A DNA stretch of 64,000 nt from an uncultured Tenacibaculum sp. (lineage in GTDB: Bacteria; Bacteroidota; Bacteroidia; Flavobacteriales; Flavobacteriaceae). Positions 15,256 to 24,158 of this stretch are shown here, in pieces. The notes under the pieces were generated by a model that made no database searches, was not told the DNA's origin, and worked only from the letters and a program-made list of their open reading frames with translations. The first letter of the stretch is position 1, and the number at the start of each line of letters is the position of its first letter. Where the stretch lies: contig NZ_CANMAX010000007.1 of the NCBI RefSeq assembly GCF_947495995.1, positions 64,001-128,000 on the forward strand, in the 5' to 3' direction. Position numbers and translations under genes: made by a program.

Positions 15256-16383
15256 TTAAACAAAGGTAGCAAGTTGTTCTAGAATAGTTGTAATGTCTTT
15301 TTTAGAATTAAAACTATGCAAACAAAAACGTAATCGTTCTTGACCTTCAGGAACTGTTGGAGAAAGAATTGGTTTTATATTGAATCCGTTTTCTTGTAAT
15401 TGTAGTGCAATGGCTTTTGTTTTTTCTATTCCAGAAATTACAGAGCAGTGAATAGCAGAATTACTTTCAATAAAAGAATTATCTAATTGTAATCGTATTA
15501 CTTCACTTTTAAAGAAATTGATATTTTCTTCTAGTTGCTGAATGATTTCAGATTTTAAATGCAGGTAAGCAACTTGAATTGTGGCTAATGCATGAGGTGA
15601 CAAACCTGTGGTGTAGATAAAACTTCTAGAAAAGTTAATCAAATAACTGTATAATTTTTCACTTCCTAAGATTGTTGCTCCATGACAACCTAAAGCTTTT
15701 CCGTAAGTTATAATTCTAGCAAAAACTTCATTTTCCAATTGTAATTGCTGAACTAAACCTTCACCTTTTTCTCCGAAAACACCCAAAGCATGAGCTTCAT
15801 CAACAACCAAATATGCATTATGTTTTTTAGCAACAGTAACTAATCCGTTAAGATTTGGTGTGTCACCATCCATAGAAAATACTGATTCTGTAACAATGTA
15901 AATGGTGTCATGCTGAACTCGTTTCAGCATCTCATCTAGGTTTTCTAAATCATTATGCTTGAATTTGTAGCTTTTTGCATTCGAAAGTTGAATTCCGTCT
16001 CGAATAGATGCATGGATATATTCATCATATAAAATCACATCACCACGTTGAGGAACACAAGAAAAGAATCCGACGTTAGCATCGTAACCAGAATTAAAAA
16101 GCAATGCTTTTGGTGAATTATGAAATTGAGCAATATAGTTTTCAGTTTCTTGATATAACTGATGATTTCCAGAAATTAAACGAGAACCTGTAGCTCCATT
16201 GATTTTGATGTTTTTATCTAATAACAGCTGATGTGTTTGATCGAAAACAGATTCAGATTGCGCTAAACCTAAATAATCATTAGAATAAAAATCAATACGA
16301 TTGGTATCAGATTTTAAACTTCTTAAGGTGTTAGAAGTTGTTCTTTGAATGAGTTTTTGTTCTAGTTTCTTTGGAAAATTCAT
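15256..16383 (-). CDS. bioF: 8-amino-7-oxononanoate synthase
   Basis: PLP enzyme condensing pimeloyl-ACP/CoA with alanine. The 375-residue protein has FYSNDYLGLA, ATGSRLISGNH, SMDGDTPNL, VDEAHALGVFGE and the PLP lysine in TYGKALGCHGA (about residue 228). Residues 151-159 (DEMLKRVQHD) are encoded by a copy of the intergenic palindrome, read in frame in a solvent-exposed helical region. It is first in the minus-strand biotin cluster. Confidence 0.95.
   Translation of the reverse strand: MNFPKKLEQKLIQRTTSNTLRSLKSDTNRIDFYSNDYLGLAQSESVFDQTHQLLLDKNIKINGATGSRLISGNHQLYQETENYIAQFHNSPKALLFNSGYDANVGFFSCVPQRGDVILYDEYIHASIRDGIQLSNAKSYKFKHNDLENLDEMLKRVQHDTIYIVTESVFSMDGDTPNLNGLVTVAKKHNAYLVVDEAHALGVFGEKGEGLVQQLQLENEVFARIITYGKALGCHGATILGSEKLYSYLINFSRSFIYTTGLSPHALATIQVAYLHLKSEIIQQLEENINFFKSEVIRLQLDNSFIESNSAIHCSVISGIEKTKAIALQLQENGFNIKPILSPTVPEGQERLRFCLHSFNSKKDITTILEQLATFV
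15907..15931. repeat. ATGCTGAA palindrome inside bioF
   Basis: GTCATGCTGAA-ctcg-TTTCAGCATC, the same palindrome as at 13328, lies within the bioF coding sequence and encodes MLKRVQHD without breaking the frame. Confidence 0.85.
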
Positions 16384-16462
16384 CAGTACAAAAATAACAA
16401 AGAGTTAGCAGATAGAAATTACAATGTTATTGGTTAAGTTTGTAATAACAAATTGTGTCTGG

Positions 16463-16957
16463 ATGAAAATTAAAGTTATCGCTATTCTAATATTATTAAT
16501 TTTTACCTCTTTAAATGCTCAATCTAAAGATGAGAAAATAGAAAGCTTAATAAGTAATGATCTCATCAAATCAAATCAGAAAAATCAGATTAAGAAAATT
16601 GTTTCTGAAATAGAAATTGAATCTAATGCAAAATATATTTTAGCATTATATCAATTAAAATTTAAAGAGTTTACTGGTTATAAGCAAGGAGTTTTAGATG
16701 TTAATATAGATTTTGATAGTTATAAAAACACAGAAGAAGAACAATTATTAGTAAGAAAAAAACTTTTTAATTATCTGGAAAAATTAAAAAATATTGGATT
16801 GATTTCTAATGAACAGTTTTATTTTCAGAAAGAAAGAGTGGAAAGAGATGACTACGTTGATATTTTAGAGCTTTTGCCAGATTTGGTTGCTCAGGTATTT
16901 TATGATGAAACTTTAGCTCCTAATAAATTGAATAGTTATAGAAAAAAAATTAATTGA
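16463..16957 (+). CDS. exported protein of unknown function, 5' part of a split gene
   Basis: The product from the ATG at 16463 has a signal peptide (KVIAILILLIFTSLNAQ) and a charged helical body. The frame is open 13 codons further upstream, but those would precede the signal peptide. It stops right after an A8 tract (16942-16949). The +1 frame continues without a stop into the next open frame, so the two are probably one gene of about 350 codons cut by a one-base change. No recognised domain. Confidence 0.6.
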   Translation: MKIKVIAILILLIFTSLNAQSKDEKIESLISNDLIKSNQKNQIKKIVSEIEIESNAKYILALYQLKFKEFTGYKQGVLDVNIDFDSYKNTEEEQLLVRKKLFNYLEKLKNIGLISNEQFYFQKERVERDDYVDILELLPDLVAQVFYDETLAPNKLNSYRKKIN

Positions 16958-17018
16958 ATATAATATAATTACAGAAGAGAAAAATAAAAGCTTAAAAAAT
17001 TATATTGATAGTAATAAA

Positions 17019-17540
17019 GTGAAAACTCCTTATCAATTTATCGATTTTTGTGAAAAAGCTCGGTTTTTTGATTTAGCTAAGTTTTCGGATAACCCTAAAA
17101 TTTATTTAGAAGAAATTCATAAACTTACTGCTGAAGTATTACCGGAATTAAAATTTTCAAACTTTAAATATGAAATAAAGTCTCATCCTGAATCATCTGT
17201 AGATCCTCTTTTACCAAGTCACGTTTTAATTTCGTTTGATTGTAATAATAAAACTTATGAATTTAAAAGTTTTATTTCATTAGATGATATTACTAAAGAG
17301 AGAAGATATTTTGGAAAACTAGATAGTACTGAGTATTACCAGATTTTTAATCAAGTTTTAAAAGACTTAAAATCTCCTTACAGGTTGCACCATGTTTACT
17401 CTAGTTATAATTACACAGACAAATTCGATCCTCAATATTTTGGAATAATTGCTTTAAGAGAGAGTCAGATAGGAATGTTTCGGGATTTTAACAGTTATTG
17501 GAATTATTTGAGAGTCAGTTATGAAGATTTTAAAAACTAA
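17019..17540 (+). CDS. 3' part of the split gene at 16463
   Basis: From GTG at 17019 this gives 173 residues with no signal peptide. The frame is open back to about 16932, overlapping the end of the previous gene, with NIITEEKNKSLKNYIDSNKV encoded in the gap. There is no good start or ribosome site, which supports it being the severed C-terminal part of an exported protein rather than a gene of its own. The end overlaps umuD by four bases, convergent. No family recognised. Confidence 0.5.
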   Translation: MKTPYQFIDFCEKARFFDLAKFSDNPKIYLEEIHKLTAEVLPELKFSNFKYEIKSHPESSVDPLLPSHVLISFDCNNKTYEFKSFISLDDITKERRYFGKLDSTEYYQIFNQVLKDLKSPYRLHHVYSSYNYTDKFDPQYFGIIALRESQIGMFRDFNSYWNYLRVSYEDFKN

Positions 17541-17965
17541 ACACGCTTAATCACATTTGTTACAATTCCCCAAATCACGAAGTTATTTTCTTCGGTGATT
17601 TTAATAATTGGATAATCTGGATTTTCAGGTTGTAACCAAACTTCGTTACCGTCTACACGAAGTCTTTTTACAGTAAATTCACCGTCTAAAAAACAAACGG
17701 CGATTTTATTATTTGTTGGAGGAATACTTCGATCGATAACCAATAAATCGTTATCATCTAAACCAGCACCAATCATCGATTGTCCGCTAACACGAGCAAA
17801 AAAAGTAGCTTCTTTATTACGAATTAATTCTTCATCTAAAGAAATTCGCGATTCCTTAAAGTCATCAGCAGGAGAAGGAAATCCAGCAGAAATTCCAGTA
17901 TCAAAAAAAATAGCACCTTCACTATCTGTGCTTTTCGGACTAAAGAATGTTAATGTTACACTCAT
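17537..17965 (-). CDS. umuD: UmuD-like S24 peptidase (SOS mutagenesis)
   Basis: A 142-residue LexA-like protein that self-cleaves to form the active subunit of DNA polymerase V. The cleavage site is Ala27-Gly28 (SAGFPSPADD), the catalytic Ser63 is in SGQSMIGAGL and Lys100 in FTVKRLRVDG. It begins inside the umuC stop (ATGA overlap), so the order is umuC then umuD on this strand, opposite to E. coli. Confidence 0.93.
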   Translation of the reverse strand: MSVTLTFFSPKSTDSEGAIFFDTGISAGFPSPADDFKESRISLDEELIRNKEATFFARVSGQSMIGAGLDDNDLLVIDRSIPPTNNKIAVCFLDGEFTVKRLRVDGNEVWLQPENPDYPIIKITEENNFVIWGIVTNVIKRV

Positions 17966-19218
17966 TTTACAACTATTATATCGTTAATGTTTGTTGTGTA
18001 TTTAGGAGTTAATCTTTCTTGACGCATTTTCCAAGTTCTTTGCAGATCTTGGTTAGCTAATTTAACACTATTTGACTTATATTTTTGGTTAATAAGATCA
18101 ATAGCATTCATAAGAGGTTTATGTTTAGGATCTTCTTTGGTGAATAAATCGAGTTGAAAGTTATCTTCTGGAACCAAACCTGTAACAATTACACCAGCTC
18201 GTTTATATTTTATACCTGGTTTAAATATTGTTTTAACAGCTTCAACAGCACATTTACTAATAATTAGCGATGAGTTTGTTGGATTTGGAAGAATTACCGT
18301 TTTACTTACTCGATGTTGTTCTAAGTGTTCTTTATGACGGTCGCTACGAAGTAAAACGACAATCATATGACAACTGTGTTTTTGCTTTCTTAATTTTTCT
18401 GCACAATTTGTTGCAAATGTAGATACACGTTCTTTAATGTTTTCAATATCAGAATAGGTATATTCAAAACTACGTGTTGTTGCAATTGCTTTTTTATCTT
18501 TTTCTTCGTCTAATTCCATTGTTGGTTTTCCCAATAGATCTTGCTGTAATCTCCAAACCACAATAGAATATTTTTTGCGAACCATTTCACTATCCAATTG
18601 TGTAAAGTCATAAGCTTTTACACAACCAGCGGCTTTTAATTTCTTCTGGAGTCCGCGACCAATTCCCCAAACTTTTTCAAGAGGCATCCATTTTAAAGCT
18701 TTGATTCTTTTTTCTTCAGAATCAATAACATAAACACCTCCGGTTTCTTTAAGGAATTTTCGAGCAATTTTATTAGCGACTTTACTTAGAGCTTTTGTTG
18801 GAGCTATACCAACACAAGTCGGAATTCCAGTCCACTGCAAAATGCGATTTCGAATTTGATTTCCGTAGTCATCTAAATCATAATTTTCGAAACCTTTAAA
18901 TTGAAGAAAAGCTTCATCAATAGAATAAATTTCAACATCTGGAGTAAATTGAGCTAGAATTTTCATCACTCGATCACTCATATCTCCGTATAACGGATAA
19001 TTGGAAGAAATTACTTTAATGTTGTGTTGTTTACAATAGTTTTCCCATTTAAAAATAGGAGCTCCCATTGGTAAACCGATTACTTTAGCTTCATCACTTC
19101 TAGAAATTACACACCCATCGTTATTACTTAAAATAGCTACAGGTTTGTTTTGCAAGTTCGGATTAAAAACTCGCTCACAAGAAGCATAAAAATTATTACA
19201 ATCAACTAAAGCAAACAT
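17962..19218 (-). CDS. umuC: DNA polymerase V catalytic subunit UmuC (Y family)
   Basis: Translesion polymerase of 418 residues. The family start MFALVDCNNFYASCERVF is at 19218, so I prefer it to an ATG six codons upstream. Other motifs are ISRSDEAKV, EIYSIDEAF (catalytic Asp-Glu), a helix-hairpin-helix region (WGIGRGLQKKL) and the little-finger domain; the C-terminal region carries LDLFT, a possible clamp-binding motif. The umuD gene follows with a 4-base overlap. Confidence 0.94.
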   Translation of the reverse strand: MFALVDCNNFYASCERVFNPNLQNKPVAILSNNDGCVISRSDEAKVIGLPMGAPIFKWENYCKQHNIKVISSNYPLYGDMSDRVMKILAQFTPDVEIYSIDEAFLQFKGFENYDLDDYGNQIRNRILQWTGIPTCVGIAPTKALSKVANKIARKFLKETGGVYVIDSEEKRIKALKWMPLEKVWGIGRGLQKKLKAAGCVKAYDFTQLDSEMVRKKYSIVVWRLQQDLLGKPTMELDEEKDKKAIATTRSFEYTYSDIENIKERVSTFATNCAEKLRKQKHSCHMIVVLLRSDRHKEHLEQHRVSKTVILPNPTNSSLIISKCAVEAVKTIFKPGIKYKRAGVIVTGLVPEDNFQLDLFTKEDPKHKPLMNAIDLINQKYKSNSVKLANQDLQRTWKMRQERLTPKYTTNINDIIVVK

Positions 19219-19304
19219 CAGTGCAAATTTAATCATTAATATAATAGTTTTTTAAATTATACTTTGATATTCATAACCTTTAAACTTTTCCTTACTTTTG
19301 TTTT

Positions 19305-19766
19305 ATGTCGAAAAAATTAAAAATTGATGGTATCGATAAAATTATCATCAAACGGTTAGTAAAAGACGCACGAACCCCTATTTTAAGTATAGCAAGAGAA
19401 GTTGGAATTTCTGGAGCAGCTATCCATCAAAGACTACGTAAATTAGATGAATCTAATCTGATTGATGGGTATAAAATGGTTTTAAACCCAGAAGCTTTAG
19501 GATACACTACAACCGCTTTTGTTGGAATTTTTTTAGAGTCTGCGAGCTTATATTCTTCAGCAATAAAACGATTAAAGGATATTCCTGAAGTAGTAGAAAG
19601 TCATTATACAACAGGTAACTATGCTGTTTTTATCAAGATTATGTGTAAGAATAATCAAGATTTAATGCATTTGTTAAATAAAGATATTCAATCTATAAAA
19701 GGAGTCTCAAGAACAGAAACATTTATATCTTTGGATCAACAAATCGATCGACAAATAAAAATTTAA
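19305..19766 (+). CDS. Lrp/AsnC family transcriptional regulator
   Basis: A 153-residue regulator. The N-terminal helix-turn-helix (IDKIIIKRLVKDARTPILSI, then GISGAAIHQRLRKLDE) is followed by the RAM effector domain (TTAFVGIFLE ... VVESHYTTGNYAVFIKI). Lrp-family proteins bind amino acids and control amino-acid or general metabolism; the ligand is not readable. It is divergent from umuC and close to a HupE-like gene (nine bases), so possibly co-transcribed. Confidence 0.92.
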   Translation: MSKKLKIDGIDKIIIKRLVKDARTPILSIAREVGISGAAIHQRLRKLDESNLIDGYKMVLNPEALGYTTTAFVGIFLESASLYSSAIKRLKDIPEVVESHYTTGNYAVFIKIMCKNNQDLMHLLNKDIQSIKGVSRTETFISLDQQIDRQIKI

Positions 19767-19775
19767 ATCCCTGCA

Positions 19776-20357
19776 ATGAACGAATTTATCGAGTACTTTA
19801 AATTAGGATTATTTCATGTGTTAGATATAAAAGCATACGATCATATCCTTTTTTTAATAGTTTTAGCTGTTGTATATCAATTTAAACAGTGGAAAAAAGT
19901 ATTATGGTTAGTAACTTTATTCACCATTGGGCATTCAATAACTTTAGCATTGTCTGCTTTTGGAGTTATAAATGTTCGAGCAGATTTAGTTGAATTTTTA
20001 ATTCCGCTTACTATATTCATTACTGGATTAATGAATGTGCTTACCGCTAGAAAAGCATCTGTAGGAAAAGAAAATCAGAATTTATTTTTTGCTTTATTTT
20101 TCGGATTAGTACACGGATTAGGTTTTTCTAACTACTTCAAAATGATGGTAAGTAGAGGAGAAGATAAATTAGTCCCATTATTAGAATTTGCTTTAGGAGT
20201 AGAAGCTGCTCAAGTAATTATTGTTGCTTTAATATTACTTGTTGGAGGATTAGTTCAATCTGTTTTTGGAGTAAATAGAAGAGACTGGATTTTAGTAGCA
20301 TCATCTATCGTAATTGGTTTTGCATTACAAATGATGGTTGATCGTGCTTTTTGGTAA
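19776..20357 (+). CDS. HupE/UreJ-like membrane protein
   Basis: A 193-residue polytopic protein with about six helices. Motifs are AYDHILFLIVLAVVY, FTIGHSITLA and FGLVHGLGFSNYF, the conserved His-rich helices of the HupE/UreJ family, which are linked to nickel or cobalt uptake. Here no urease or hydrogenase is nearby, so the metal is unknown. It follows the Lrp regulator closely. Confidence 0.85.
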   Translation: MNEFIEYFKLGLFHVLDIKAYDHILFLIVLAVVYQFKQWKKVLWLVTLFTIGHSITLALSAFGVINVRADLVEFLIPLTIFITGLMNVLTARKASVGKENQNLFFALFFGLVHGLGFSNYFKMMVSRGEDKLVPLLEFALGVEAAQVIIVALILLVGGLVQSVFGVNRRDWILVASSIVIGFALQMMVDRAFW

Positions 20358-20402
20358 AAATTAACGTTGAAAACTTAATTTTCTCCGTATTTTAGCTTTC
20401 CT

Positions 20403-20831
20403 ATGACTTTAACAAAAAAAGAATTAAAGTATGCTAAAGCCTATTTGAAAATAGCTGAAGAATGGGCACAGCTTTCCTATTGTCAACGTAAAAAAGTAGG
20501 TGCGATTATTGTAAAAGATCGTATGATTATTTCTGACGGATATAACGGAACTCCTACAGGTTTTGAAAATGTTTGTGAAGACGAAGACGGAAAAACAAAA
20601 TGGTCGGTATTACATGCAGAAGCAAATGCAATATTAAAAGTAGCGGGTTCTACACAATCTTGTAACGGAGCTACGTTATATGTCACTTTATCTCCTTGTC
20701 GAGAATGTAGTAAATTAATCCATCAATCAGGAATCACAAGAGTGGTATATTCTAATAAATATAAAGATATTTCTGGATTAAAATTTTTAGAAAAAGCTGG
20801 AGTAGAATTGATTTACTTACCGAATGAATAA
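20403..20831 (+). CDS. dCMP deaminase family protein
   Basis: A 142-residue zinc deaminase, predicted to convert dCMP to dUMP for dTTP synthesis. The zinc ligands are in LHAEANAIL (His and catalytic Glu) and LSPCRECSK (two Cys). The N-terminus CQRKKVGAIIVKD and SDGYNGTPTGF is typical of the ComEB/dCMP deaminase group. Its end overlaps the S41 peptidase start by eight bases, suggesting co-translation. Confidence 0.9.
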   Translation: MTLTKKELKYAKAYLKIAEEWAQLSYCQRKKVGAIIVKDRMIISDGYNGTPTGFENVCEDEDGKTKWSVLHAEANAILKVAGSTQSCNGATLYVTLSPCRECSKLIHQSGITRVVYSNKYKDISGLKFLEKAGVELIYLPNE

Positions 20832-22416
20832 AAATTACTTACCTATATTTTTCGCTATAGCAACTGCCTTCGGAATTTTAGTTGGTTATTTTTTTAGCGG
20901 AAATAATGCAAGATTCAATAAAGTATCTGCAAATGAGCAAAAAGTAAAACGTCTAATAAACTTTATTCAACGAGATTATGTAGATAAAGTGGATACAGAT
21001 CAATTGTTAGATGGAGCAATAGCAGAAATGTTATCTAAATTAGATCCACATTCCGTTTATATTCCAAAAGAGAATTTACAAGCCATTACCGAAAACATGC
21101 AAGGTAATTTCGTTGGTATTGGAGTACAGTTCCGATTAATTAACGATTCAATTACCGTTATTCATCCTATGGAAGGTGGTCCTAGTATTAAAAAAGGAAT
21201 TTTAGCTGGAGATAGAATCTTAATGGCAGATGAAGATACGTTGTATGGTAAACGATTACGAAATGGGCAAATTTTAAAAAAATTAAAAGGAGCACCAAAT
21301 TCACAAGTTAATTTACAAGTATATCGCAAGTCTAATGATAGCTTATTTAATATTTCTATCGGAAGAGGGAAAATTAATATCAAAAGTGTTGACGTAGCGT
21401 ATATGTTAAACGACAGTATAGGTTATATTAAGTTAGATCGATTTGCTCAAAACACATATAGAGAATTCAAAACTTCATTAGATAATCTGTTATCGAAAGG
21501 AATGACAGACTTAGTGCTAGATTTACGAGGTAATGGAGGTGGTTTTATTCATATTGCAAATAAAATTGTAGATGAATTTTTAGAAGATGACAAGCTTATC
21601 GTGTTTACGAAAAATAATGGCGGAGAAGTGGTTGAATCTTTTGCTACTGAAGATGGTGATTTTGAAGATGGAGGATTATATGTATTGATTGATGAAAATT
21701 CAGCTTCAGCATCTGAAATTGTTGCAGGAGCATTGCAAGACAACGATAAAGGAACAATTATCGGAAGAAGATCTTTTGGTAAAGGTTTGGTACAAGAAGA
21801 AATGGATTTAGGTGATGGATCTGCTGTACGTTTAACAACAGCTCGTTATTATACACCTACAGGTAGATCAATACAAAAGCCATACAGATCCAAAGGAAAG
21901 AAAATTCAAGATCAGTTTAAGGGGGTAAATTCTTTAGAGTTAACTTACGATGAAGAAGTAGAAAGTCGTTATAGAAACGGAGAATTATTTAATAAAGACA
22001 GTATTAAACTAGTCGATAGTTTACAATATAAAACGCCTAAAGGAAAAGTTGTTTATGGTGGGGGAGGTATTGTGCCAGACGTATTTGTTCCAATAGATAC
22101 TACAGCTTATTTACCAGCTATATTTTTCGGACCGATGAATGATTTTGCATTTAATTATGTTGATAACAATAGAGAAGCCTTAAATAAATTATCATTCGAG
22201 GAGTTTGTAGATGATTTTGATAAAGATCAGAAAATATCGGATCGTTTCTTTACTCAAATCAAAGATGTTCGAACATCAGCTAAAACTAAAGAAAAGCTTA
22301 GAAAACTTTTAAAAATAAACATAGCTAGAGAATTATTTAATGATGAAGGTTGGTATCGACTCAATCATTTAGATGATAAAATGATAAAACAAGTTCTCGA
22401 ACTTGAAAAAAAATAA
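20824..22416 (+). CDS. S41 family C-terminal processing peptidase
   Basis: A 530-residue periplasmic serine protease with an N-terminal membrane anchor (YLPIFFAIATAFGILVGYFF), a PDZ domain (about 90-180) and an S41 domain. The Ser293 in ENSASASE and Lys320 in RSFGKGLVQ form the Ser-Lys dyad. CtpA-type proteases trim lipoproteins and cell-wall enzymes. The C-terminal 120 residues are a family extension. A bidirectional terminator follows. Confidence 0.93.
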   Translation: MNKNYLPIFFAIATAFGILVGYFFSGNNARFNKVSANEQKVKRLINFIQRDYVDKVDTDQLLDGAIAEMLSKLDPHSVYIPKENLQAITENMQGNFVGIGVQFRLINDSITVIHPMEGGPSIKKGILAGDRILMADEDTLYGKRLRNGQILKKLKGAPNSQVNLQVYRKSNDSLFNISIGRGKINIKSVDVAYMLNDSIGYIKLDRFAQNTYREFKTSLDNLLSKGMTDLVLDLRGNGGGFIHIANKIVDEFLEDDKLIVFTKNNGGEVVESFATEDGDFEDGGLYVLIDENSASASEIVAGALQDNDKGTIIGRRSFGKGLVQEEMDLGDGSAVRLTTARYYTPTGRSIQKPYRSKGKKIQDQFKGVNSLELTYDEEVESRYRNGELFNKDSIKLVDSLQYKTPKGKVVYGGGGIVPDVFVPIDTTAYLPAIFFGPMNDFAFNYVDNNREALNKLSFEEFVDDFDKDQKISDRFFTQIKDVRTSAKTKEKLRKLLKINIARELFNDEGWYRLNHLDDKMIKQVLELEKK

Positions 22417-22420
22417 AACA

Positions 22421-22449
22421 AAAGCTCGCTTGAAAAGCGAGCTTTTTTA
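22421..22449. terminator. bidirectional terminator between ctpA-type gene and nuclease
   Basis: AAAGCTCGCTT-gaaa-AGCGAGCTTTTTT, a strong stem flanked by A and T runs on both sides; serves both convergent genes. Confidence 0.9.
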
Positions 22450-22454
22450 TTCAA

Positions 22455-23891
22455 TTATATACTAGATCTAGAACTAATGTTTGATTCGATAATGTTTTCA
22501 ATTGCATCAGGTATATTTTCAAAGAAATCATATCCAGTAAGATTTTCAATAGCATCTACAGAAGTCAGGTATTGTCTCCAGTTAGACGATACATTTTGAT
22601 TATTAGGAATATTAACGGCTATTATTTTTGTATTTGTAGTTACTCTATTAATATCGTTAGTTCCATTTGGTAAAATTAAAGCTACTTTCCAGAAAGAACC
22701 AGGAACATTAATTCTTCCGTTACTAAGTTTCTCACGATATCCTCTACTTCCAGAACCACCTGTGCCAATAACACCAGCAATAATATGTATTTCATTTCCG
22801 CTGTTCACTAAAGAACGTAAATGTCTTTCTAATCCGACCCAAGGTCTAGTATTGTTTCTAGGAGCTTGAGGAGCCATGTTAGTCATAAAAAATGTATTTG
22901 CGTTTTCTTGTCCAGTTACTGTTCGATCAGCAGATGGACAAATATGCCCTCTATGAAATCCAGAACTCCTATATTCATTATCTCCAATTCTTTTAAAATT
23001 GCTTGGTAACGAATTATCTTGTTGAAAGCAATTACAACGTCCTCTACTACCTAGCCAGTCTGCGTTTAAATGCCAACTAACCCAATTTGGAGTTCCATTT
23101 TCATTATTATACGAAAGTGTAAATTCTGGTTTAACAAGGAAATAATTATTAGGGCTTGTTGTGTTAGCATCAGAAGGATTTCCAAACGTTAAGTTACTAT
23201 CTCTTCCAGCATTGTCACCTCCATTATCTCCGCCTCCATTAGCGTCGGTGACAATTTCGAAATTATCAATGTTAATACGATTAGAACCACCAGAAACTTT
23301 TGAGACACCATAGCGTACATTTCTATTTTCATTAACTTCAAAAGAAACTGTGTTAAGTGTAGTAGAAGTGGTATTTATCGTTTCTCCAACTGAGATCCAA
23401 GAATCTCCATTATCATAAGAAGCTACTAATTGCCAAGAAGAATTATCATCATTTCCATATTTAGCATGACGAATACGTATTGTTTTGACACCGTCTTCCA
23501 TGTTAAAGGCCATTAAAATGTAACCAGTTTCTCTTAATCTTGCTGCTCTAGATCCAAATTTTCTATCTCTAGAACCAGTTCCAATTTTTGCATCACTAAA
23601 ACTCCAGTTTCCAGACTGATTCAAATCTATAGTTGTTGTATTGTAAAAAAACTTAGACTTCGATTCAAATCCCTCAGTAAATCCAGTAATCCTTCTTGAG
23701 GTATAGTTATGTTCGTGTGGACCTTGGTTGTCATAAAAATTAGTGTCGACCATCATTGAACCACTAATTTTTAAAGGTTCAAATATGGTATTTTCTTTTT
23801 CTTGAGTAATAATTTCATCATCATTACAACTCAGAAGTAGGGATAATGATAGTAAATAGATAAGACCTTTAAAAGGGGAAATTAATTTCAT
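22455..23891 (-). CDS. lipoprotein DNA/RNA non-specific endonuclease (NUC1 family)
   Basis: A 478-residue surface or periplasmic nuclease. The signal ends in the lipobox LLSC (about residue 22). Residues about 85-225 form a beta-rich domain like extracellular binding modules. A Gly/Asn/Asp linker (GGGDNGGDNAGRD) leads to the nuclease domain, whose site is RGHICPSADR (canonical DRGHxxP; here the first residue is His). Asn and downstream WVGLE and IAGVIGTGG segments agree with the DNA/RNA endonuclease fold. Likely scavenges extracellular nucleic acids. Confidence 0.88.
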   Translation of the reverse strand: MKLISPFKGLIYLLSLSLLLSCNDDEIITQEKENTIFEPLKISGSMMVDTNFYDNQGPHEHNYTSRRITGFTEGFESKSKFFYNTTTIDLNQSGNWSFSDAKIGTGSRDRKFGSRAARLRETGYILMAFNMEDGVKTIRIRHAKYGNDDNSSWQLVASYDNGDSWISVGETINTTSTTLNTVSFEVNENRNVRYGVSKVSGGSNRINIDNFEIVTDANGGGDNGGDNAGRDSNLTFGNPSDANTTSPNNYFLVKPEFTLSYNNENGTPNWVSWHLNADWLGSRGRCNCFQQDNSLPSNFKRIGDNEYRSSGFHRGHICPSADRTVTGQENANTFFMTNMAPQAPRNNTRPWVGLERHLRSLVNSGNEIHIIAGVIGTGGSGSRGYREKLSNGRINVPGSFWKVALILPNGTNDINRVTTNTKIIAVNIPNNQNVSSNWRQYLTSVDAIENLTGYDFFENIPDAIENIIESNISSRSSI

Positions 23892-24098
23892 AATAGAATA
23901 ATATTAGGTTAATAGTGTTTGCAAATCTATTTTTTCAACATTATTAAAAAGAGAACGAAAAGTTAATTCAATAGAAAAGAAACGTTAAGAGTATAAACGA
24001 CATTATTTGAAATGTGATATAGTCTTGTTCTTGTTTTTTGAATGAAAATTATTATCTGAGTAACTTGTGTTTTTATTTTAAAAAATTTAAAGTAAAAT

Positions 24099-24129
24099 GT
24101 AACCTTTAAAAAAAACGGAGGTATTAATA
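24099..24129 (+). promoter_or_regulatory. candidate ECF-sigma promoter for the sigma/DUF4097 operon
   Basis: TGTAACCTTT at 24099-24108 and CGGAGGTATTAATA about eight bases on are spaced like a -35/-10 pair of ECF promoters, 30 bases before the sigma gene start. Self-regulation is typical for such genes. No second example was aligned, so this is weak. Confidence 0.3.
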
Positions 24130-24158
24130 ATAGAAACTAATCAAAACTACCAAACAAG

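Noticed and set aside
23892..24158. A possible small gene in the 267-base gap between the nuclease and sigma genes
   Set aside because: No start-to-stop frame with coding character; it holds divergent promoters only.
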